This document shows, piece by piece, positions 50,244 through 60,700 of a stretch of 64,000 nucleotides of DNA. Location of the stretch: positions 19,786,438-19,850,437 of the forward strand of contig OY759267.1 of NCBI GenBank assembly GCA_963662155.1, given 5' to 3'. The DNA is from Lamellibrachia columna. Lineage: Eukaryota > Annelida > Polychaeta > Sabellida > Siboglinidae. The notes under the pieces are model-generated. The model did no database searches, had not been told where the DNA came from, and saw nothing but the letters and a program-made list of their open reading frames with translations. The translations under genes were made by a program, and so were the position numbers. Positions within the stretch are counted from its first letter, which is position 1. Each line of letters begins with the position of its first letter.

Positions 50244-51276
50244 CAAGCTTGTTAGCAAATGCATTTGAATGCGCATTCAAATGCCTCCATAAAATTGTTA
50301 ATGCATTTGCATTTGAATGCTTTCCTTAAACATTTGCATGCGGCCCACAAACATTTGATTTGTTAAATGCACAATAAAATGTGCAATCAAATGCATGCGT
50401 AATCCTTTGAATAATTATTGTTAGATTCACATGTCATTGGAAACATTGCTCTGTAGTGAGCAGTATCCTCAGCAGATTAGGAAATCATTGTCTGACCTGT
50501 GAATCCACTTTCACAATGTGCTCTTTGAAAAAGTGCTCTGTATGTCAACTGGTCAATGCCTGAGCTGTTATTCATACAACATGAAAAGAACAACTAGTCT
50601 GTAGGTTGATGGCTTCAGAGATTACCTGTTCATTGAAACAAATCAAACAATACAGACAAATGACTCCCTTGTGTTGTGTTGGCACTGTTGGGATGGGTTG
50701 CGGTGGCAGCTCATTGGGGGAGTAAACATTAGCAATGAATATTTACAGCCAGAGAGAGTGATTAGTGATAGCTGTAATTATCCACCTGGTTATTTTCCAG
50801 TGGACAGTCTATTGTCTTGGGTTCCCCTTCCATTCTGGCCTACCAGAAGGATTAGCCTTTCATTCCCTGCCATGGTTCCCAGTAAACTGTCAATTATCTA
50901 TTCCACCCTTCCATTCCCACCACCTCTGCAGGCCTGGAACTGTGTGACTCAGTGTACAACTCTACATACAAGTTCATGTAGTGGGACTTAGTGGTTACCA
51001 CAATGTACTAGTGTATGTATTAAATAAATTAATAATGTGTTTGTATACATTACGTATTTTTTTCCAAATAAAACAAACTGTAAAACATTTGAAATTAATT
51101 CAAATGCATTTACAATTGTGAAACCAAAACATTTGCATTTAAATGCAACCCCCAAAACATTTGCATCTGCATTTGAAAGCATTCCTGGAAAATGGCATTT
51201 GCATTCGCATTTGACTCAGCCTCAGGTGAAACATTTGCATTCAAATGCCGTTGACATGCATTTGTTAACAAGCCTG
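50244..51276. mobile_element. hAT-like non-autonomous element, about 1.03 kb
   Basis: Left end CAAGCTTGTTAGCAAATGCA; right end, reverse complemented, CAGGCTTGTTAACAAATGCA. Flanking 8-bp sequences ATTGCCAT (50236-50243) and ATGGCCAT (51277-51284) differ at one base, consistent with an aged target duplication. Subterminal zones are rich in GCATTTGAATGC-like motifs. The interior 50450-51030 has a 106-codon frame without a recognisable domain and no transposase. Confidence 0.8.
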
Positions 51277-51728
51277 ATGGCCATTAGTGATTAGAACGAA
51301 GTTACTGCATTGACATAATATGTTGGGTTTTTTTTTACATTCGAAGGAAATGTATTAAAATATCCCAGGTCGAGATGTCATATCTCATTCCAACATAATT
51401 AATGACTGTCAACTCCGATACTGAGGTGCCGAATGGAATGCAGAAAAACGTACTCTAACAGAAATGCGCGCCACAGTATATCAAACTGACAAACATTATA
51501 CGATTACAAATCTGTGATTGGTCTATTTATTACGAAAAATGTTAATGTCAGTATTGAACAAAATATAATTATACTTTACATATGTAAGTTTCCTTTTGCA
51601 ATGTAGCCATATTTTGTACCTTAAAATGTTTTGGTAAATTTCGTACTCGCAGTTAGTGCTTCACTGCGCATTTATTCAACCGTGATTTAGCATTACGTTC
51701 TATACGGCTACTGCAAATTAAATTGAAA

Positions 51729-54700
51729 ATGTCGAAATTTTTATTTAGTGGTTTGTACAATCCACAGACGTGGAATTATGAAGAAAAGGGTTCCTCAACC
51801 AATGGCTTTGGTAAGTAACATTTTGATATTATAATCTAAATGGATTTAGAACAGTTTGAAAGGACGAATGTTTTCAGTTCAACAGCATGTTCCGTTATCA
51901 GTTCCTATGTTCTAATCTCTCTTTTCAACGTAACATTTGGACTCGATGCACACGAAGATAAAACACACAAATAGATTACGCAGGAATCCTACAATTATGA
52001 GACTTGTTTTATTTTAACATAGCCACGTGGTGCGCATTATCGTTCGACGCTTCTAAATCAAATATGGCGCGCGCTAAATTTGTGTCACGTGATGTCGTAA
52101 CCAGGCATGCGTGGCGAAACGAAGGCCGTTCGTTGGCGTCTGGGTTAGCTGATGTAAAATCGTGCTGTCAGTAGTCGCTTGTCCAGGTAACACCTTGTTC
52201 TGGAAGTGGACTGACAGCATGTATCAACGAAGTTACTGTCGATACTAGTTTCGATTGCCATACGTCGCCATCGGTAAATAGCATTACAACCCGTCCCTGT
52301 CCAGCGGCTGCGCTTGGATTTGGCGCGTTTCTGTCCTGACTATCGCCGTACCGACTCGATCAGCTCTCCGGGAGGTGTGTCAGTATAAATCCAGGTATTA
52401 ACAGTAGGTTTATACAGACGCATAGCAAAATCGCCTGCTTTTGTTGTGGCGACTTAGTCTTAGAGTAGTTGTTAAGCGGCACTATTTGTTATACTTATTG
52501 TAGTATTGACTTGTATTTGTCACTAACTTGAAAGTTGAATAAGACTTAACTTCACTAAGTCAAGTCCAAGGCTGTGTCTGTGAACGGTTGGTCTAGGCAA
52601 GCTAGCCTTAGCCGCGAAGTGTGTAAACCAAAGCCAAAGACCAATTGTAAGCAGAGTCAACATAACCGTAGCCGCCGTAGGCGTAGGTTGGTTTTCACTT
52701 CAGGCAGCTAGCTTAGCCTTACTCTTAGCCTTTCCACTGCACTGGTGTTCAGTTCCGTCGTCTCGCTGAATGGTTCTCAGTAAGTTTTATTATAACAGTT
52801 TATGAAATTATGGGCGTGTATATATATATATATATATATATATATTTCACTACAGGCAGCTAGATTTGCCTTAGCCTTTCCACTGGTGTTCAACTCCGTC
52901 TCGCTGAATGGTTAAGTTTTTTGTAATCGTTTATGAAATTATGGGCGTGTATGTATATATATATATATATATATATATTAATATATATTATTGACATTAA
53001 TATTGTATCTTGATGGTGGGAAATGCAGTTTTTAGAACTTTATTGCCAGTTGTATTTGGTATTTGTAATTGGTGTGAATCTACTAATTTCTTGATTGTAT
53101 GGATGGCCTCAGTGCCGGATTAACAGTGTGGGGGGTCTGGTACAAACTTTATGTGGGGGCCCTTACCGAGTGCATGAAAGATGAAAACCGAGACACATGG
53201 AGGTAACACCACAACTTTATTCAACAGTGTTTGAGTAAAAGTATTCACAGATTGTTGTAGATGACAGCATACAAACATACATGCAAAAAATCCAAGTTAG
53301 AACTCTTGAGCAAACAAAGAGTGATATCCAAATACTTTCCACCAAATTAGTTACCAACTGTTCTAGATATGTAATCGAACCATGTGATCATGTGAATAAT
53401 TAGATCAGATCTGTTGAAGTTTCTGAAACACTGATGAACTGTTTGTGCATTTGGCCCCACTAAGTCCAAAAAAATCTTGTCAAGATTAATCGGACACGAT
53501 GTTCCATTCCATACTGAGCATAATCAGATGAACCGGTCTGTTCTGGCTCATTGTGGATCGGTGCTCATCCTTGATCAGTTTAATTTTGTAAAAAGACCTC
53601 TCCACTAAAAAAGGTATGTTCTTATATAGCGCGGCATCCAGTCCTTGGGTCTGCTAAAAGCGCTTCACACTCTACCCCTTGGCCCTTGGCAGACCTGTTC
53701 ATTGCAATGCCATCTTGACAGGCCCTTAGCCAGAGACCCGTCTTGAAGATGAGCAAATGTCGGACGACGACGGGTAAAACAAAAATAAAAGACGGGTTTT
53801 CTTTTCACAAGATTAAATTTTTTCATAATAAAATTGTTTGAACTGTCTTAGTGACTCTTGGCGCACGCGGTTGTGATTCGATGAATGTTGTTGGCGGCAG
53901 AATAGCGAATACCGCCGATCTATAAGAATATACATTTTTAACCTTGACATCGTTGGAAAATAATGATATTGTGGCTGGTCTCTATTTATTGTAATTGTGT
54001 ACGTCATTGGTTGGGAAACACGTTTCTATGGCCTTTCTCAGTGCTTATCCATTGGCGGTCTCATTTGAAGAAACAATCCCGTGACCCGGATGTTTTGGGG
54101 CGAGTTCAAAATGGCACCTGCCAAGCGAGAGTGAGTGAAAAGATGCGATATGTCAATCACGACAATCGACGCCTTTTTTGTAAACGCGAATAAAAGCAGC
54201 GTTCCTGTCCCTGAACAGTCTGAGTCAGCATCCTTTGTTTCGTTGGTGGAGATCCATAATGTTGATGTGCCTGCCGCTAATAACCGAGTCGCAACTGTAT
54301 GTCGCCCACCGCTTGCACTCTGCAGTGGCCAAGCGCGATCGCGGTAGACTTCGAAATTGAGTCTGATTCGTGCTCCAATTCACATACATAATCGGCGTGT
54401 AGGCCCTACTATCAGCAGCAGTTTCCCAGTTGCTGAAAGAAAACTCGAACGGCAGGGAAATCACGAAAGATTAAGCTGTTCTCAGTCTAGTAAATTCATA
54501 TTGTTTTTGTCCAATAGACAATACTGAATCTGAATCATGGATGATTGCTGTTTTATCAAAGAAGTAATGTTTTAATGTATTACTTTCAAAACCAATTGTA
54601 TTACTGAATGCTATATGTTCTATTTTTATTTGTTGTATTGCTTTACTTTTAATGTCAAGCATTTTATTGGAGTGTGATTGTGATAATATTTGTTCATATT

Positions 54701-57700
54701 AGACGTATTTGCATGCATGTACTTAGTCTTAAGATGCTTCAAACATTACTTCCATGTTAATACATTTAAAATAAAGTGTCAAGTTACTTTTTAACGAAAC
54801 TTCTTGTGTTGGCTCTTCTATTATTATTATTATTACTGTGCAGGGGATAATACCAACCTCGCTGCACAGCTAGTAAGACTCGATTGGGCCAATAATGGCT
54901 AAACCAGACTTGGCCTGCCATTGAAAAAACCTAATTCAGCCAATAATGAGTGTCATTTGACATTTGTTCAACTTGCATTGGTTTACCAGTGCAAAAACCA
55001 AATGGGCCAAAAATGGCTGACATTATATCAACCAGCATTGGCTTAACAATAAAAAAAAGCAATTTGGCCAATAATGGGTGTCGTAGATGCGATCGGCTTC
55101 TGTGGAAGCCGTTCATGCGTTTAAGGTTTTTTAGAATGTTCAAGACTGGCAAAATTTTATTTCTGGCTAAAGGCCTGCATCTCGACTTCTCTTTGAAACA
55201 TTCAGCCATGCTGCAGTTTTTGGATGAAGACTGTTCGTTGACATATCCACCTGTCTGTAGCCAGGTACTCATTTATACAGCTGAGTGAACTGTGGTAACG
55301 TGGGGTGAACGAAACTAGCAAAATGGCGGCAAGAGGATTCAAACTCAGGTTCTCTCATTTGAGAGGCCAGCGTTCTAACCGCGACGCTACCACGACCCCC
55401 AAAATACAGTTATTAACTATCAATGTCAGATATAGGCGAAGCAATATGTTCCCATTGGTGAAACCATCTCTGAGATTTCTTTTGATCAACATCTAATACA
55501 TCGTCACCTCTGGTGAGACTTGTACCAAGGTTAATCCAGCACTGGTTGGCCTTAAACATTTGTGTGAGAAATAATTTCTGTATATATGTGTCCCTTGCTC
55601 TCAATTCAACCATTGGTTTTGGGGTTTACCAGATGCAGCATTGAAACAGTTTCGACATGACATAGTTTATAATTGTCACATTCTTATATCAATTGCAATT
55701 GCATTTTTCCTGCAGGATGTATGTACATAAAATCAGATAATTTATTATCGAGATAATCGTGAATTAAACTTTTCATTGTACATGACCATATAATATAAGG
55801 GAGTGTAACATTATACAATGTTCTTCCCCTTTTGTTCTCTTTACACTATTATATAGGATTTACCTTCATTAGATTTGTATGTATTGTAAAGAGTTACAAT
55901 AGATTTGATTTGAATTCTGTTATCATGCATGGAATTGCCCTTATGTAAATAATAAGTGTACTCAGAAAATTCAGAGAATTCAGTTGCATAGATATTTAGG
56001 GGGATTATAATTTATAGGCCACAACACTTCTTGCCCAGTAAAACTGCTACCCAGTCTAAACACCACAGATGCGTTATTCAGTCCTACCCCTCCCTCTGAT
56101 TGTAAGCACCCCTTCTGATGTTCAAGCAAAGAATCTTGACAAATTATTTTGGATATGTATAATTTAATATTGGTTTGTTTATATATGGTTCTGCTTCAGT
56201 AGCTGTAGTAACCGGGTGCAACTTGAGATCTTCTTTTTATAGAAATGTCCACCATTGGCTCAGCACCGAAAAGCATGAAGGAGTCGAGGCACATCCCAGG
56301 ACGTACTGTGCCAAAAATCCTCAGTAGGAGCACAGCAGCAGAAGAGCGTCATAGGATGGTGTTGAAAGAGCTTGGATGGGAGTTAACCTGCTACCCAACT
56401 AAGAACGCAGACATCTCTAGGTACTAAAATATTTAGACTTATTAGCCATCCATTCATCCTAACGTTGTTGTTGTCGAGTCGTTTTTGTTCATAACTATGA
56501 TCTGTTACGTGGTTGTGGCCATGTTATTTTTTGTTGGTTAATTTGATTTATTGTTATTTAACTCGATTCAAGTAATTAACATGAAAGTTGCAGCATGTTC
56601 CGTGGCATCAATGGGCAGGAAGGTTATTTTTTACTGACTGCGTCGTATTGTAAACATGGTACCATTGTTGTGTTTCACATGGTTATAGTGATTTGGAATA
56701 TATTAAAACTTAAGTTTCCTGCTATTCCAGTTCCAGTGCAGAGTCAGGAAAATCTAAGAATTCAGAACAAGAAAAGAGTGGTAAACAAGCGATTCAAGCA
56801 GGGAGTATGCCTGGCGCATTGCCTGCAGACAGTCTCTGTACAGGGATTAATCAAGCAGGGGATACACTTGGTATTAAAAGGTATCCAGTTGTCTAGTCAA
56901 GGGTACTCTAGGCTAATCAATAATACACATTTGTAAGACCTGTATCAATTAGTCTTCATAAAATATATGCCTAGTTCTTTAGTCAAAGACAAATAGTTTA
57001 GGCAAATAAGTCATGCCAGTCTACTTTATTTTTCCATGGTTGAATATTATTTGGCTATGGTGATTACAAAATTGTCACGGTATTTTATCATTCGCCAATG
57101 GCAATGAGTAATTCATCAACATTTTTGTTTGGTAGTTGGTACTTTTTTCTTTGTCAGTAAATGTTTATTTTGTTGTTGGTAACATTTAATTTGATGGGGG
57201 TAACTTTTCTTTCTTCTGTGCAAAAAAAGTTCAAATGATAAAGTGCCATGGAAGGATTTAAATCAACATCGCAAACTTTTACTTAATTGTGGAAAATAAA
57301 AACAATAATACACAAGTCTTACTGTTGTGCTCACAGGTGTACATAGTCAAGGTATGCATTAGTCTTACAGTTGTATTCGTGGGTGTACATAGTCAAGGTA
57401 TGCATTAGTCTGACAGTTGTTCTAACGGGTGTACATAGTCAAAGTATGCATTAGTCTGACAGTTGTGCTCACAGGTGTACATAGTCAAGGTATGCATTAG
57501 TCTGACAGTTGTATTCATGGGTGTACATAGTCAAGGTATGCATTAGTCTTACAGTTGTATTCATGGGTGTACATAGTGAAGGTATGCATTAGTCTGACAG
57601 TTGTATTCATGGGTGTACATAGTCAAGGTATGCATTAGTCTTACAGTTGTGCTCACAGGTGTACATAGTCAAGGTATGCATTAGTCTGACAGTTGTGCTC

Positions 57701-60700
57701 ACAGGTGTACATAGTCAAAGTATGCATTAGTCTGACAGTTGTATTCATGGGTGTACATAGTCAAGGTATGCATTAGTCTTACAGTTGTATTCATGGGTGT
57801 ACATAGTCAAGGTATGCATTAGTCTGACAGTTGTATTCATGGGTGTACATAGTCAAGGTATGCATTAGTCTTACAGTTGTGCTCACAGGTGTACATAGTC
57901 AAGGTATGCATTAGTCTGACAGTTGTGCTCACAGGTGTACATAGTCAAAGTATGCATTAGTCTGACAGTTGTATTCATGGGTGTACATAGTCAAGGTATG
58001 CATTAGTCTTACAGTTGTATTCATGGGTGTACATAGTGAAGGTATGCATTAGTCTGACAGTTGTATTCATGGGTGTACATAGTCAAGGTATGCATTAGTC
58101 TTACAGTTGTATTCATGGGTGTACATAGTCAAGGTATGCATTAGTCTGACAGTTGTTCTCACGGGTGTACATAGTCAAGGTATGCATTAGTCTTACAGTT
58201 GTATTCATGGGTGTACATAGTGAAGGTATGCATTAGTCTGACAGTTGTGCTCACAGGTGTACATAGTCAAGGTATGCATTAGTCTGACAGTTGTATTCAT
58301 GGGTGTACATAGTCAAGGTATGCATTAGTCTTACAGTTGTATTCATGGGTGTACATAGTGAAGGTATGCATTAGTCTGACAGTTGTATTCATGGGTGTAC
58401 ATAGTCAAGGTATGCATTAGTCTGACAGTTGTATTCATGGGTGTACATAGTCAAGGTATGCATTAGTCTGACAGTTGTTCTCACGGGTGTACATAGTCAA
58501 GGTATGCATTAGTCTTACAGTTGTATTCATGGGTGTACATAGTCAAGGTATGCATTAGTCTTACAGTTGTGCTCACAGGTGTACATAGTCAAGGTATGCA
58601 TTAGTCTGACAGTTGTGCTCACTGGTGTACATAGTCAAGGTATGCATTAGTCTGACAGTTGTGCTCATGGGTGTACATAGTCAAGGTATGCATTAGTCTT
58701 ACAGTTGTGCTCACAGGTGTACATAGTCAAGGTATGCATTAGTCTGACAGTTGTGCTCATGGGTGTACATAGTCAAGGTATGCATTAGTCTGACAGTTGT
58801 GCTCATGGGTGTACATAGTCAAGGTATGCATTAGTCTGACAGTTGTATTCATGGGTGTACACAGTCAAGGTATGCATTAGTCTGACAGTTGTATTCATGG
58901 GTGTACATAGTCAAGGTATGCATTAGTCTGACAGTTGTGCTCACAGGTGTACATAGTGAAGGTATGCATTAGTCTTACAGTTATGCTCACGGGGGTACAT
59001 AGTCAAGGTATGCATTAGTCTTACAGTTGTGCTCACAGGTGTACATAGTCAAGGTATGCATTAGTCTTACAGTTATGCTCATGGGTGTACATAGTCAAGG
59101 TATGCATTAGTCTGACAGTTGTATTCATGGGTGTACATAGTCAAGGTATGCATTAGTCTTATAGTTATGCTCACGGGGGTACATAGTCAAGGTATGCATT
59201 AGTCTGACAGTTGTATTCGTGGGTGTACATAGTCAAGGTATGCATTAGTCTGACAGTTGTATTCGTGGGTGTACATAGTCAAGGTATGCATTAGTCTGAC
59301 AGTTGTATTCGTGGGTGTACATAGTCAAGGTATGCATTAGTCTGACAGTTGTGCTCACAGGTGTACATAGTCAAGGTATGCATTAGTCTTACAGTTATGC
59401 TCACAGGTGTACATAGTCAAGGTATGCATTAGTCTTACAGTTGTGCTCACAGGTGTACATAGTCAAGGTATGCATTAGTCTTACAGTTGTGCTCACAGGT
59501 GTACATAGTCAAGGTATGCATTAGTCTTACAGTTATGCTCACAGGTGTACATAGTCAAGGTATGCATTAGTCTTACAGTTGTGCTCACAGGTGTACATAG
59601 TCAAGGTATGCATATGTTTAACCAAAGCTAAATATAGTACAGTGTAACATGTTTCACTACTTTTTAGTGAGAGGTATACAATTAGATTTTAATCAAGGAT
59701 ATGCAATAATAAAAGCCAGGCATTAGTATTTAGTCAGAGGTATGTGTTACCCGTGTGTTAGTCTTTAGTCAGATTTATTTATTACCGGTAGTCAGTGGTT
59801 AACTTTATTTATAAAAATACAGTCAGCCAAGATTTAGTAGTTTTGTGTTGAAATTAGACATCAGTCTTTAATAAAAATATATATTTGTCAGTCACTTGTC
59901 AAAGTTCGTCTTTAATCAAAGATCCTGAAATCTAGTCAACATTTTTTATTCAGGTATGTGAATGTCTTTAGTCAAGGGTACAGTCGAACCTTGCTATCAT
60001 GGTCACCCACGGGACTTGGCCAAAGTGACCTGAGGTGACTTAAAACTGAATATGGACACTGAAGCATCATGGGAACTGAAAAACAGATGCATGTTATTTG
60101 AACAATAAAGATACAGTTATGTACTTGGTTTTCCTAAAATTCATTAAGTACAGTGTGCTCAAGATGTAATATGATTTCATAAAACTGAGGTTCGACTGAA
60201 CATAGTCAAATATATTGTATATCGTCTTAAGACTTACACAGTCATGTTGTTGCCATTCATAAACAAATTATTCATTAGAAAGTTGATGAATCAAATATCC
60301 AGAGTTGCTGAATAATGTTGGATGATGCATATATAAAAAATAGTTGCTAACACTCACTGGCATTGCATTTAAGTTGGAAATTATTAGTGTGAATGTGATC
60401 AAAGTAAACGTGGAAAAAATGAAAAGTTTACCTTGAAAGAAGTTATCCTTGTAGCATTTGTATGTGATTTCCCTGTTTTTAGGCTGTGCTTTTTTTCTAC
60501 GATTGAAATAGTGGCTGCACAGTCAAATAATGATGCTTAAATATGTTTAACAAATTATTTAATGTGCTACATTATCAATATTACAGCAGATATACTATGT
60601 AAGTTGTACAATGCAGAATAATATGGTTAACATAAGTTACAGTAAATGTTCGAAATAAATCAGTGAAAGAAAGAAATCATAGATTTTTTTGTAAATCTCC

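Noticed and set aside
54950..55288. 112- and 113-codon frames on opposite strands
   Set aside because: They overlap the SINE at the right and an AT-rich repeat-like stretch with several CAATAATGG motifs at the left; neither has a domain.
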